A stretch of 64,000 bases of DNA from Trichormus variabilis 0441 (GTDB lineage Bacteria; Cyanobacteriota; Cyanobacteriia; Cyanobacteriales; Nostocaceae): positions 4,098,001 to 4,162,000 of the forward strand of contig NZ_CP047242.1 of NCBI RefSeq assembly GCF_009856605.1. Direction: 5' to 3'. Shown one piece after another: positions 10,008 to 19,373 of this stretch; the first letter of the stretch is position 1; each line of letters starts with the position of its first letter. The position numbers and the translations under genes were made by a program. The notes below the pieces were generated by a model that saw only the letters and a program-made list of their open reading frames with translations, had not been told where the DNA came from and did not search any database.

Positions 10008-10865
10008 ATGACCGTAAAACATCTGGCAATCGCCCCTGAGGGGAAGAAGTCATTGCGCCTCAATTGGACAAATGTGGCATTTTTTACCACTGTTCACGCT
10101 CTAGCTTTGTTGGCTCCTTGGTTTTTTTCCTGGTCAGCATTGGGTTTGCTGTTGTTTCTCCACTGGTTGTTTGGCAGCATTGGCATTTGCCTTGGGTATC
10201 ATAGATTACTTAGTCATAAAAGTTTTCAAGTACCCAAATGGTTGGAATATGCGATCGCCACTATCGGCGCATTGGCTATGCAGGGAGGGCCAATTTTTTG
10301 GATTGGGGGACACCGCCAGCATCATGCTCACACCGAAGATGTCAATTTAGATCCATATTCTTCCCAGCGTGGATTTTGGTGGAGCCATATGTTGTGGATT
10401 TTATATCCCCGCTCCGAATTTTTCGACTATGAAATCTATCAAAAGTATGCGCCTGACTTAGCAAGACAACCATTTTATCGTTGGTTAGATCGTTATTTTC
10501 TCCTGTTGCAAATTCCTTTTGGATTACTGCTTTACGCTATCGGAGGATGGTCTTTTGTAATTTATGGTGTAGTTCTTAGAGCAGTATTGCTATGGCATTC
10601 CACTTGGTTTGTCAACTCTGCCACCCATATGTGGGGCTATCGTACCTTTAACGCTGACGATAACGCACGTAATTTGTGGTGGGTATCTATAGTAACCTAT
10701 GGCGAAGGTTGGCACAACAACCATCATACTTTTCCCAACGTAGCAAAAGCTGGATTCCAGTGGTGGGAAGTTGATGTCACTTGGTGGAGTATTAAACTGT
10801 TGCAGACTTTAGGTTTGGCGAAGAAAGTAGTTTTACCACCTTCACAAAGAATGAATCAAGGATGA
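10008..10865 (+). CDS. desC: Delta-9 acyl-lipid desaturase
   Basis: Introduces the first double bond into fatty acids of membrane lipids; in cyanobacteria this class acts on lipid-bound stearate. The 285-residue membrane protein has the three histidine boxes that bind the di-iron centre: HRLLSH (about residue 67), HRQHH (about 103) and HNNHH (about 243). Hydrophobic spans lie around 23-60 and 160-190. The ATG is preceded by TAGGAA, a good ribosome site, and a TATGAT-like -10 element is seen near 9949. It is divergent from the TetR-type regulator and overlaps the end of ogt by 10 bases tail-to-tail. Cold regulation is common for this class, but nothing in the sequence proves it here. Confidence 0.92.
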   Translation: MTVKHLAIAPEGKKSLRLNWTNVAFFTTVHALALLAPWFFSWSALGLLLFLHWLFGSIGICLGYHRLLSHKSFQVPKWLEYAIATIGALAMQGGPIFWIGGHRQHHAHTEDVNLDPYSSQRGFWWSHMLWILYPRSEFFDYEIYQKYAPDLARQPFYRWLDRYFLLLQIPFGLLLYAIGGWSFVIYGVVLRAVLLWHSTWFVNSATHMWGYRTFNADDNARNLWWVSIVTYGEGWHNNHHTFPNVAKAGFQWWEVDVTWWSIKLLQTLGLAKKVVLPPSQRMNQG

Positions 10866-11362
10866 ATTACTATCCCTTCATGATCAAGCAACCAACGCTT
10901 ACGCTCTAGTCCTCCTGCGTATCCTGTAAGTAGATTGTTTGCGCCGATCACTCGATGACAGGGAATAACTATTGCAATTGGATTAAGTGAATTTGCCAAG
11001 CCGACAGCGCGATAAGCAGTCGGCTTATTAATTTTTGCCGCTAGCTCACCGTATGAAATAGTAGTCCCCCAAGGGATAGTTTGTAGAGCAAGCCACACTT
11101 GCTGCTGAAAAGGAGTTCCGCCAGTCTCTATCGGTAAATTTTTGAGGCTATAGCGATCGCCTTGGAGATAAGCTTGAATTAGGCTACTAAATCCCTGTGG
11201 GTTCTCTACCTCTTGAAAGTCACAGCTACCATAACGCTTTTGCAGAAGTTTTAACATTCTTGCCTCATAATCCGCAAAATCTAGAGCGCACAGTCTTTTT
11301 CTATCAGAAACAATCAAGATTGTGCCAATTTCTGAACTGATTTTGTCAATTAGGAGTTTCAT
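10856..11362 (-). CDS. ogt: Methylated-DNA--protein-cysteine methyltransferase
   Basis: Suicide repair protein that moves a methyl group from O6-methylguanine to its own cysteine. The 168-residue length and the active-site motif IVIPCHRVIG (Cys near residue 137) are diagnostic. The helix-turn-helix stretch IPWGTTISYGELAAKI and the GLANSLNP segment are also present. The N-terminal domain is of the short Ogt type, with no Ada metal site. Its 3' end overlaps that of desC by 10 bases on the opposite strand. Confidence 0.92.
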   Translation of the reverse strand: MKLLIDKISSEIGTILIVSDRKRLCALDFADYEARMLKLLQKRYGSCDFQEVENPQGFSSLIQAYLQGDRYSLKNLPIETGGTPFQQQVWLALQTIPWGTTISYGELAAKINKPTAYRAVGLANSLNPIAIVIPCHRVIGANNLLTGYAGGLERKRWLLDHEGIVIHP

Positions 11363-11679
11363 AAGTCAGTCGTTCATGATGAATATGTCAGCCGAGTAAG
11401 AAAATTGATTTTATAAATTTAAAAACTTTTACATTTTTAATAAAAAAATGTATCAATTATTCAGCTATGCCGGATTAATTCTCCGATATGAGCTATTAAT
11501 AAAACCTAACTACAGAGAGATGAAATAGGGAACGTTCCTGTTATAGAGAGCGTCAAGGTTCGCTGATGAAACTACATCAACGTATCAACAATAAAAGCCA
11601 GGATTTAATTATCTATGAATCCTACCGATTATGTTTCATCCTGACAACAGCCATCTGCAAATTTTAGGTTTTCTAACTC
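11363..11679. other. Intergenic region upstream of the GH65 gene
   Basis: This A+T-rich stretch of 317 bases contains no credible reading frame. A small hairpin (ACATTTTT ... AAAAAATGT near 11430-11452) is the only structure I noted. It presumably holds the divergent promoters of ogt and the GH65 gene. Confidence 0.5.
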
Positions 11680-13959
11680 ATGCTTGACGACGTAGATATA
11701 TCTGTGGAAAATTCCCTTGAGCCACTGCTAGATGCTAACGAATGGAATGTGATTGAGACAGAGTTTAACCCTACACAACTACACCACAAAGAAACTGTCT
11801 TCACTCTCAGTAATGGTTATCTAGGAACCAGGGGAAGTTTTGAGGAAAGTTATCCAGAGGATTTTGCCGCCTCAATGATTCATGGCATTTATGATGATAC
11901 GCAAATTTCCCATACAGAATTAGTAAATTGTCCTAACTGGTTGCCATTGGTAGTGGAGGTGGCGGGTGAACAATTTGGCATGAATTCGGGGGAAATTCTC
12001 CATTATGAGCGTCGGTTGGACTTGCGATTGGGTTTAGTTAGTCGTGATGTGCGTTGGCGTTCTCCCCAAGGTCATACTGTAGATTTGCATTTTGAACGTT
12101 TTGCTAGTTTGGCAGATCAACACGTATTAGCGATTCGTTGTCAAATCACATCTGTAGATTTTACAGGTGAGATTACAGTCACAGCCACATTTGATGGGGA
12201 ACCAAAAACCCAAGGGACTCCCCATTGGCAAACTTTAAACCAAGGTGGCGTAGACCAGATTCTTTGGTTACAAAGTCAAACCCTGCATTCTGGCCTTGGT
12301 TTGGGAATGAGTGCCAAGTTAATCATAGATGGTGACGAGACTGCGGCTGTTTCTGTCAAAAATGCTGATTTTCCAACTTTGGGGACTACTTTTGAATGTA
12401 ACCCAGGAAAAACAGTCATTGTGGAAAAGATTGTGACCGTGTTTACTTCCAGAGAAACAGACATCCCCATTGCAGCCGCACTAGAAAGATTAGCTGATGA
12501 ACCCAGATACACTACCCTATTAGCTGCCCATATTGCTGCTTGGGAGCAAGTTTGGCAAAATAGCGACATTATTATTGAAGGCGATCGCCAAGCCCAACTC
12601 AGTGTCCGTTACAATCTTTTTCAATTACTATCCGTAGCACCAAGCCACGACGACCATGTAAGTATAGCCCCTAAAACCCTCTCCGGCTTTGCCTATAGCG
12701 GACACATCTTTTGGGACACCGAAATATTTATCCTCCCCTTCCTCACATTTACCCAACCAGCCTTAGCGCGAAACTTACTCACCTACCGCTACCACACCTT
12801 ACCAGGCGCAAGACGCAAAGCCCAAGAAGCCGGTTATCAAGGCGCAATGTTTGCTTGGGAAAGTGCTACAACCGGTGATGAAGTCACCCCCCGGTGGGTT
12901 CCTGGTGCTAATGGTGAGTTAGTAAGAATTTGGTGCGGTGATATCGAAGTACATATCACAGCTGACGTAGCTTATGCAGTTTGGCACTACTGGCAAACTA
13001 CCGACGATGATGAGTGGATGCACGACTATGGTGCAGAAATAATTCTTGATACAGCCGTGTTTTGGGAAAGTCGCGTCCAGTGGAATCAACAACGCCACAG
13101 TTACGACATTCTCGATGTGATTGGCCCCGATGAAAATCATGATCGCGTTGATAATAACGCCTTTACCAACTTGATGGTACAGTGGCACTTACAATCAGCT
13201 TTAGCCCTGTGGGATTGGTTCAAACACGTTTATCCCGAAAAAGCTGCACAACTAGTAAAACAACTTAACTTAACTACAGAACGTCTACACCGTTGGGCAG
13301 AAATTCAAGAACGTATCTTTGTCAATCAAGATATAACCACAGGTTTAATCGAACAGTTTGAGGGCTTTTTTCAACTAGAAGATGTCAACCTAGCTGATTA
13401 CGAACCCCGCACAAAATCTTTGCAAGGTTTGTTAGGGATTGAAGCCACTAGCCAAAAGCAAATACTCAAACAGCCTGATGTGTTGATGCTACTTTACTTG
13501 CTACGTCAAGCTTACGACTATAACACCCTCAAAGTTAACTGGGACTATTACACCCAACGCACCGACCATACTTATGGTTCTTCACTAGGCCCAGCAATTC
13601 ATGCTGTCTTAGCTTGCGACCTTAATAACCCTACAGAAGCCTACACTCATTTTTTAAGAGCTGCATTAGTAGATTTGGAAGATGTCAGACTCAATGCCGC
13701 CGAAGGAATCCACGCCGCCAGTGCAGGAGGAGTTTGGCAAGCTGTTGTTTTAGGGTTCGGGGGTGTGAGAATGACTCAATTTGGCCCGATGGCTTGTCCT
13801 AATCTCCCGTCAACATGGAAACGCTTGAAATTTAGGCTGCAATGGCGTAATGAATGGTATGAGTTTGATTTACAACCAGAAACAGCAATGTCAGTAGTGA
13901 CACAAGAAGCTTCAGTTCCTGTTTTTGCCACTGTACAAGCTGTAATGGTTAATGGGTAA
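11680..13959 (+). CDS. Glycoside hydrolase family 65 protein (disaccharide phosphorylase-like)
   Basis: A 759-residue GH65 protein. The family contains phosphorylases of alpha-linked disaccharides such as maltose, trehalose and kojibiose, plus some hydrolases. An N-terminal beta-sandwich (about 15-270) leads into an (alpha/alpha)6 barrel. The barrel shows SGHIFWDTEIFILP and the catalytic-acid segment DVIGPDENHDRVDNNAF with Glu485. The phosphate-loop region GIHAASAGG is close to the family form, so a phosphorylase is more likely than a hydrolase, but substrate cannot be assigned. The last codons and stop codon lie inside a TAATGGG heptamer array. Sucrose synthase lies 2.8 kb downstream, so both may serve glucosyl-disaccharide metabolism. 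Confidence 0.88.
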   Translation: MLDDVDISVENSLEPLLDANEWNVIETEFNPTQLHHKETVFTLSNGYLGTRGSFEESYPEDFAASMIHGIYDDTQISHTELVNCPNWLPLVVEVAGEQFGMNSGEILHYERRLDLRLGLVSRDVRWRSPQGHTVDLHFERFASLADQHVLAIRCQITSVDFTGEITVTATFDGEPKTQGTPHWQTLNQGGVDQILWLQSQTLHSGLGLGMSAKLIIDGDETAAVSVKNADFPTLGTTFECNPGKTVIVEKIVTVFTSRETDIPIAAALERLADEPRYTTLLAAHIAAWEQVWQNSDIIIEGDRQAQLSVRYNLFQLLSVAPSHDDHVSIAPKTLSGFAYSGHIFWDTEIFILPFLTFTQPALARNLLTYRYHTLPGARRKAQEAGYQGAMFAWESATTGDEVTPRWVPGANGELVRIWCGDIEVHITADVAYAVWHYWQTTDDDEWMHDYGAEIILDTAVFWESRVQWNQQRHSYDILDVIGPDENHDRVDNNAFTNLMVQWHLQSALALWDWFKHVYPEKAAQLVKQLNLTTERLHRWAEIQERIFVNQDITTGLIEQFEGFFQLEDVNLADYEPRTKSLQGLLGIEATSQKQILKQPDVLMLLYLLRQAYDYNTLKVNWDYYTQRTDHTYGSSLGPAIHAVLACDLNNPTEAYTHFLRAALVDLEDVRLNAAEGIHAASAGGVWQAVVLGFGGVRMTQFGPMACPNLPSTWKRLKFRLQWRNEWYEFDLQPETAMSVVTQEASVPVFATVQAVMVNG

Positions 13960-13984
13960 TGGGTAATGGGTAATGGGTAATTGG
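13944..13984. repeat. Heptamer tandem repeat (TAATGGG)
   Basis: About five near-perfect copies of TAATGGG run through the 3' end of the GH65 gene; the gene's stop codon (13957-13959) is part of one unit. This is the short tandemly repeated repetitive (STRR) type known in heterocystous cyanobacteria. Confidence 0.85.
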
Positions 13985-14168
13985 TTTGTCGCAATTACCC
14001 ATTAGGATGTGGGATTGACCTTTTTTGAATTTTTAATTTTGAACTGGAACGTAAAGCCTTTGGCATAGCCTCGATTAGTGCGTAGCGTCTCGTAGAGAAG
14101 CGACTTGACTCTCCATCCAACTAGAGAGTTCACAATAGGGTAGGAAAATCTCTTGGAGATGATATTAG

Positions 14169-14849
14169 ATGCAACGCCTGTATGTAAAAAATCGCTTTTT
14201 GGCGTTTAGCTTTGTAGTGATGACATCCCTAAGCGGTGGAGTGTTGAGCGCTTGTTCTACAACGTCTCAAGCCCAAAATGAAACCCCTAAAGCCACTGTA
14301 ACTGATGCTAATAACCAGCAACAGCATCATGATCACAGCATGGACATGGATTTAGGCCCAGCAGATGCTGACTATGAATTACGATTCATCGATGCCATGA
14401 TTATGCACCATCAAGGAGCAGTGGACATGGCGAAGGAAGCGCAACAGAAGTCCAAAAGAACGGAAATCAAGCAACTAGGAACTGATATTATCAAAGCCCA
14501 AAACCAAGAAATTGCTCAAATGAAGCAGTGGCGAACAGCTTGGTATCCCAAAGCTGGGGATCAGCCAATGGCTTATGATGCCAAAATGGGTCACATGATG
14601 GCGATGTCACCTCAGCAACAGCAAGCCATGATGATGAGTATGAATTTAGGTACAGCAGATGCCGAATTTGATTTACGGTTTATCAATGCCATGATTCCCC
14701 ATCATGAAGGTGCTGTAGTCATGGCACAAGATGCTTTACAGAAATCGCAGCGATCAGAAATTAAGAAGTTAGCTCAAGCAATTATCAAAGCGCAAAAAGG
14801 GGAGATTCAGCAAATGGAACAGTGGCGTAAAGCTTGGTATAACCAGTAA
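14169..14849 (+). CDS. Lipoprotein with two tandem DUF305 domains
   Basis: A 226-residue predicted lipoprotein: a hydrophobic leader ends in the lipobox LSAC with Cys29. Two DUF305 repeats follow, at about 65-126 and 162-224. They share DADYELRFIDAMIMHHQGAVDMA / DAEFDLRFINAMIPHHEGAV-type cores, each with an His-His pair (80-81 and 178-179), and both end in a QWR-AWY motif. Between and before the repeats are His/Met-rich stretches (HHDHSMDM, GHMMAMSP) that suggest binding of copper or another soft metal. DUF305 proteins are ferritin-like helical bundles of uncertain function. The duplication looks internal to this gene. Confidence 0.85.
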   Translation: MQRLYVKNRFLAFSFVVMTSLSGGVLSACSTTSQAQNETPKATVTDANNQQQHHDHSMDMDLGPADADYELRFIDAMIMHHQGAVDMAKEAQQKSKRTEIKQLGTDIIKAQNQEIAQMKQWRTAWYPKAGDQPMAYDAKMGHMMAMSPQQQQAMMMSMNLGTADAEFDLRFINAMIPHHEGAVVMAQDALQKSQRSEIKKLAQAIIKAQKGEIQQMEQWRKAWYNQ

Positions 14850-14903
14850 TATCTACGGGAACGGGGAATTGGTAATGGATAATAATAACCAATTCTCAAT
14901 AAA

Positions 14904-14938
14904 AAGCGATCGCCTAATTTGGAGTTGTGCGATCGCTT
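14904..14938. terminator. Hairpin made of two HIP1 octamers
   Basis: AAGCGATCGC and GCGATCGCTT form a 10-bp stem around a 15-base loop between the convergent DUF305 gene and the small gene ending at 14979. A-run and T-rich flanks on the two sides suit termination in either direction. Function is inferred. Confidence 0.55.
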
Positions 14939-14978
14939 AATAATGGGAGTTGGATGGTGAAAGATTAGAAAAGCTGAT

Positions 14979-15203
14979 TCATACCTGAGATAAGGCAGAG
15001 TCAACTAATTTTTTAAATTTCATATAAGCCTCTGGCGCTGTCAGAATAATTGAGTTGTTTTCTTCAGGGAGGCAAAATTCTTGGCTATCTGGGTAGTGAT
15101 GAACAATAAACGAGGGTATAATTCCCAGCTTGACGGCTTTTTTCCCCAGTTCCTCTGCTTTTTCTGCTAGGGTATTTTCATCATGAAACAAGTAGTTACT
15201 CAT
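14979..15203 (-). CDS. Small hypothetical protein (74 aa)
   Basis: A 74-residue soluble protein that I do not recognise. It starts MSNYLFHDENTLAEKAEELG, has a central hydrophobic strand (IIPSFIVHHY) and ends in a helical KFKKLVDSAL segment. The composition and helical periodicity look like a real protein. No strong ribosome-binding site precedes the ATG. It is transcribed alone, with the HIP1 hairpin just beyond its stop. Confidence 0.5.
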   Translation of the reverse strand: MSNYLFHDENTLAEKAEELGKKAVKLGIIPSFIVHHYPDSQEFCLPEENNSIILTAPEAYMKFKKLVDSALSQV

Positions 15204-15485
15204 AGGATCAATAGCGGCTATTTTCTATTTTTACAACTTCGCTGTGCTAGGAGTTGATAGAGTTTATTCACTGCTGCTCATCTCCTTCAAAGCTTTTATA
15301 AACCAGAAAGTTGAGGAACTTGTGAGGAAAACTATCAAAATCAGCAAAAGTTGATAAAGTTCCTGATCTCTAGTTCCTAATCTTCAATCCTCACAAAATC
15401 CTCATAATTCTTATTTATTATCTGCAATACTAGCCAAGTACAAGTTACTTTTGCTTGACAGTAGCTTGTCTGTCGAATTATTTAT

Positions 15486-16436
15486 ATGAACAGTTACCTA
15501 GATTTAATCCACAGAGATAGTCTTTTAAATTCCTTAAGCCTAGAGCATCTGAGAATTTTTGAGGCGATCGCGCGACATAAAAGTTTCACCCGTGCAGCCG
15601 AAGAATTGTTCACTACCCAGCCTTCTGTCTCACGTCATATTAAACAATTAACGGAAACAATTGGTTTGCCTCTATTTAAATATGTAGATAACTGCATTCA
15701 ACTGACACCAACAGGGGAAGAATTATTAGTTATTTACCAGGAAATATTTCAGTATTTAGAAAATTTTGATACAAAATTAGTTGATTTGAAAGATAGCAAT
15801 CAAGGCTGTTTAAAAGTCTCGGCTGTAACGACCAGCAAGTATGTTATTACTAATTTGTTGCAACCATTTTGCAAACTTTATCCTGATATTAGAATTGCCC
15901 TTGAGTTTACAAATCATGAAGTCATCTTAACCAGAATACAAGAAAATGCAGATGACTTTTATATCCTGGGGTATCCACCAAAAAAAGAAGATATTGAAAT
16001 CAAGCCATTTCTGGATAATCCTTTAGTGGTAGTTGCTCCATCAAATCATCCTTTTGTTAAGCAATCATCTATTTCTTTGGAACGTTTAGCTAAAGAACAA
16101 TTAATCATGCGAGAAAGAGGCTCGGAAACTCGTATGGCTGTAGAAATGTTATTTGCTGAACGGGGAATCAGAATGCCGGTTAAATTAGAGGTAAGTAGTA
16201 ATAATGCAACTAAACAAGCAGTAATTGAAGGTTTAGGTCTAGCAGTTTTATCAATACATACCTTATATCCTGAATTACAACGAAATCAGCTATCAATCTT
16301 AAATGTAAAGGGGTTTCCTATTCTTCAACAATGGCAAATAGCTTACCCGAAGAAAAAATGGCTATCTCCTATTGTGAGTACTTTTTTAGAGTACTTACTA
16401 ACAGAAGGAGTCAGAACTAAAAGTGAGAATTTTTGA
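15486..16436 (+). CDS. LysR-family transcriptional regulator
   Basis: A 316-residue LysR-type regulator. The winged helix-turn-helix is clear at about 17-75 (LEHLRIFEAIARHKSFTRAA, then TTQPSVSRHIKQL). The effector-binding domain (about 105-305) shows the KVSAVTTSKYVITNLL and NPLVVVAPSNHPF segments typical of the CbbR/CmpR branch. Those relatives control carbon-fixation or bicarbonate-uptake genes, but the target here is not shown by the sequence. An imperfect inverted repeat (GACAG-N8-CTGTC) about 15 bases upstream of the start may be an autoregulatory site. The next gene downstream on the same strand is susA, separated by a terminator-like hairpin. Confidence 0.92.
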   Translation: MNSYLDLIHRDSLLNSLSLEHLRIFEAIARHKSFTRAAEELFTTQPSVSRHIKQLTETIGLPLFKYVDNCIQLTPTGEELLVIYQEIFQYLENFDTKLVDLKDSNQGCLKVSAVTTSKYVITNLLQPFCKLYPDIRIALEFTNHEVILTRIQENADDFYILGYPPKKEDIEIKPFLDNPLVVVAPSNHPFVKQSSISLERLAKEQLIMRERGSETRMAVEMLFAERGIRMPVKLEVSSNNATKQAVIEGLGLAVLSIHTLYPELQRNQLSILNVKGFPILQQWQIAYPKKKWLSPIVSTFLEYLLTEGVRTKSENF

Positions 16437-16449
16437 TATTGAGGAATCT

Positions 16450-16481
16450 GGTAATAGGTAATTGGATTATTACCTATTACC
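16450..16481. terminator. Hairpin just after the LysR gene
   Basis: GGTAATAGGTAAT and ATTACCTATTACC form a perfect 13-bp inverted repeat with a 6-base loop, beginning 14 bases after the LysR stop codon. It lacks a T-run and is A+T-rich, so it may be a weak terminator or an RNA-stabilising structure. Confidence 0.45.
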
Positions 16482-16608
16482 TATATCGGCAGGGTACAGT
16501 ATGCAAACTATAGCTAGAGTATAAAAAATTGTCTATCTTTAGTTAGAGTAAATAATACCTAGTTGTCGATATTCTGAGTAAATAAGAACACGTTTTGATA
16601 CGACAGAT

Positions 16609-16643
16609 AAAAACACAGATATATTCATCTATCTGTGTTTTTT
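16609..16643 (+). terminator. Strong terminator-like hairpin in the susA leader
   Basis: AAAAACACAGATA pairs with TATCTGTGTTTTT to give a 13-bp stem with a 7-base loop, ending in a run of seven T. It looks like an intrinsic terminator. It lies 170 bases after the LysR stop and 86 bases before the susA ATG. It either ends LysR read-through or, if susA transcripts start upstream, controls susA by attenuation. Confidence 0.65.
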
Positions 16644-16728
16644 TGCGTTTGTACGTGTTGAAATTCTAGGTTGTTAGCCTACGTTACCCTAGAAAGCAAA
16701 TAGTTCAATCTTCATTTAAGGGGTGAAT

Positions 16729-19149
16729 ATGTCAGAATTGATGCAAGCCATTTTAGATAGTGAAGAAAAAAATGATCTGCGCGCATTTATTAGTGAGTTG
16801 CGTCTGCAAGATAAAAATTACCTGCTACGCAACGATATACTGAATGTGTATAGTGAATACTGCTCTAAGTGCCAGAAATCGGAAACTTCTTATAAGTTTT
16901 CCAATCTAGGTAAACTTATTTACTACACTCAAGAAATAATTCAAGAAGACTCGAATTTTTGTTTCATTATTCGTCCTAATATTGCTGCTCAAGAGGTATA
17001 TCGACTCACCGCAGATTTGGACGTGGAACCGATGACAGTTCAAGAACTGTTGGATCTGCGCGATCGCCTAGTCAATAAATTCCATCCCCATGAAGGTGAT
17101 CTATTGGAACTGGATTTCGGCCCCTTTTACGACTACACCCCAACCATCCGCGATCCCAAGAATATTGGCAAGGGTGTACAATACCTCAACCGTTATCTCT
17201 CCAGCAAACTTTTCCAAGACTCTCAACAATGGCTGGAAAGTCTGTTTAATTTCTTGCGCCTACATAATTACAACGGTATTCAACTACTGATCAACTATCA
17301 AATTCAATCACAGCAACAATTATCCCAGCAGGTTAAAAAAGCGCTTAACTTTGTGAGCGATCGCCCCCATGACGAACCCTACGAACAATTCCGTCTGCAA
17401 TTGCAAGCTATGGGCTTTGAACCAGGGTGGGGTAATACAGCCTCTCGTGTGCGGGATACCTTAAACATTCTGGATGAATTGATAGACTCTCCCGACCCCC
17501 TAACCTTAGAAGCTTTCATCTCTCGCATCCCGATGATTTTTAGAATTGTCTTAGTTTCAGCCCACGGGTGGTTCGGACAAGAGGGGGTTTTAGGTCGTCC
17601 AGATACCGGAGGTCAGGTAGTTTACGTTCTTGACCAAGCCAAGAATTTAGAAAAGCAACTGCAAGAAGATGCCATACTTGCAGGTTTAGAGGTGTTAAAC
17701 GTCCAGCCCAAGGTAATTATTCTCACCCGGCTGATTCCCAATAGTGACGGAACTCTGTGTAACCAAAGGCTGGAAAAAGTCCACGGTACAGAGAACGCCT
17801 GGATTTTGCGCGTACCTCTGCGGGAGTTTAACCCCAAGATGACGCAAAACTGGATTTCCCGATTCGAGTTCTGGCCTTACCTAGAAACCTTTGCCATAGA
17901 CTCAGAAAGAGAATTATTAGCAGAATTTCACGGTAGACCCGATTTAATCGTGGGTAACTATACCGATGGGAACTTAGTGGCTTTTCTGTTGGCGCGACGG
18001 ATGAAAGTGACCCAATGCAACATCGCCCATGCTTTAGAAAAATCCAAATACTTGTTTAGTAACCTCTACTGGCAAGATTTGGAAGAAAAATATCACTTCT
18101 CCTTACAGTTCACTGCTGATTTAATAGCCATGAATGCTGCTAACTTTGTCATTAGCAGCACCTATCAAGAAATTGTTGGCACATCAGACAGTGTAGGACA
18201 GTATGAGTCTTACAAATGCTTTACCATGCCGGAACTGTATCATGTGGTCAACGGCATTGAATTATTTAGCCCCAAATTTAACGTTGTACCGCCTGGGGTA
18301 AATGAAAATTCCTACTTTCCCTACACACATACTCAAGACAGAATAGAAAGCGATCGCGATCGCCTAGAGGAAATGCTGTTTACCCTAGAAGATTCTAGCC
18401 AAATCTTCGGCAAACTCGACGACCCAAATAAGCGTCCTATTTTCTCAATGGCGCGACTTGACCGCATTAAAAACCTCACCGGTTTGGCAGAATGCTTCGG
18501 TAAAAGTAAAGAATTGCAAGAACATTGCAACTTAATTTTAGTTGCCGGTAAGTTACGTATCGAAGAATCAGAAGATAACGAAGAAAGAGACGAAATCGTC
18601 AAACTTTACCGAATTATTGACGAATACAACCTGCATGGCAAAATTCGCTGGTTAGGTGTGCGCTTATCCAAAAATGACTCCGGTGAAATTTATCGTGTCA
18701 TTTGCGATCGGCAAGGCATTTTTGTCCAACCAGCATTATTTGAAGCCTTTGGGTTGACAATATTAGAGTCAATGATTTCCGGATTGCCAACATTCGCCAC
18801 CCAATTCGGGGGACCATTAGAGATTATTCAGGATCAAATTAATGGTTTCTACATTAACCCGACCCATCTAGAAGAAACAGCCACAAAAATTCTAGATTTT
18901 GTCACCAAATGCGAACATAATCCCAACTATTGGAAGATAATTTCCGAGAAGGCTATTGACAGAGTATATAGTACATATACCTGGAAAATCCACACAACTA
19001 AGCTGTTAACTTTAGCCCGGATTTACGGCTTCTGGAACTTTGCCTCGAAGGAAAAACGCGAGGATTTATTACGCTACCTTGAATCTCTGTTCTATTTAAT
19101 TTACAAACCCAGAGCGCAACAACTATTAGAACAGCATAAATATCGGTAA
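16729..19149 (+). CDS. susA: Sucrose synthase
   Basis: Reversibly converts sucrose and a nucleoside diphosphate (ADP favoured in cyanobacteria) into an NDP-glucose and fructose. In Anabaena it works mainly in the cleavage direction and feeds glycogen and nitrogen-fixing metabolism. The ATG at 16729 is chosen over a GTG six bases earlier because AAGGGG lies 5 bases before it; it gives 806 residues, the usual cyanobacterial length. The N-terminal regulatory region (1-260) precedes the GT4 core with SAHGWFGQEGVLGRPDTGGQ and the E-x7-E motif Glu672-Glu680 (EAFGLTILE). No phosphosite-containing plant extension is present. Confidence 0.96.
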   Translation: MSELMQAILDSEEKNDLRAFISELRLQDKNYLLRNDILNVYSEYCSKCQKSETSYKFSNLGKLIYYTQEIIQEDSNFCFIIRPNIAAQEVYRLTADLDVEPMTVQELLDLRDRLVNKFHPHEGDLLELDFGPFYDYTPTIRDPKNIGKGVQYLNRYLSSKLFQDSQQWLESLFNFLRLHNYNGIQLLINYQIQSQQQLSQQVKKALNFVSDRPHDEPYEQFRLQLQAMGFEPGWGNTASRVRDTLNILDELIDSPDPLTLEAFISRIPMIFRIVLVSAHGWFGQEGVLGRPDTGGQVVYVLDQAKNLEKQLQEDAILAGLEVLNVQPKVIILTRLIPNSDGTLCNQRLEKVHGTENAWILRVPLREFNPKMTQNWISRFEFWPYLETFAIDSERELLAEFHGRPDLIVGNYTDGNLVAFLLARRMKVTQCNIAHALEKSKYLFSNLYWQDLEEKYHFSLQFTADLIAMNAANFVISSTYQEIVGTSDSVGQYESYKCFTMPELYHVVNGIELFSPKFNVVPPGVNENSYFPYTHTQDRIESDRDRLEEMLFTLEDSSQIFGKLDDPNKRPIFSMARLDRIKNLTGLAECFGKSKELQEHCNLILVAGKLRIEESEDNEERDEIVKLYRIIDEYNLHGKIRWLGVRLSKNDSGEIYRVICDRQGIFVQPALFEAFGLTILESMISGLPTFATQFGGPLEIIQDQINGFYINPTHLEETATKILDFVTKCEHNPNYWKIISEKAIDRVYSTYTWKIHTTKLLTLARIYGFWNFASKEKREDLLRYLESLFYLIYKPRAQQLLEQHKYR

Positions 19150-19203
19150 TTTGTTATTAGTCATTAGTCATACCGTTTCTTAATGAAGATGTGCTTTATT
19201 CTT

Positions 19204-19338
19204 CAATACGGTTCAGTTAAGAGAATGGTAGGTTGGGTGGAGCGATAGCGGAACCCAACAAAGTCTTGAGAATGTTGGGTTCCGTTCCTCCACCCAACCT
19301 ACACCGGTCTAAGTTGTTGCCTTAACTGAACTGTATTG
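19204..19338. repeat. Nested palindromic repeat element (MITE-like)
   Basis: Outer arms CAATACGGTTCAGTTAAG (19204-19221) and CTTAACTGAACTGTATTG (19321-19338) pair at 17 of 18 positions. Inside them, 19228-19260 and 19273-19302 form a second inverted repeat of about 30 bp, beginning GTAGGTTGGGTGGAG, around a 12-base loop. There is no reading frame inside. It sits between the convergent susA and peptidoglycan-binding genes, so it may also terminate transcription. Confidence 0.75.
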
Positions 19339-19373
19339 ATTTATTCTTAATTGTGAATTTTGAATCGGTATGA

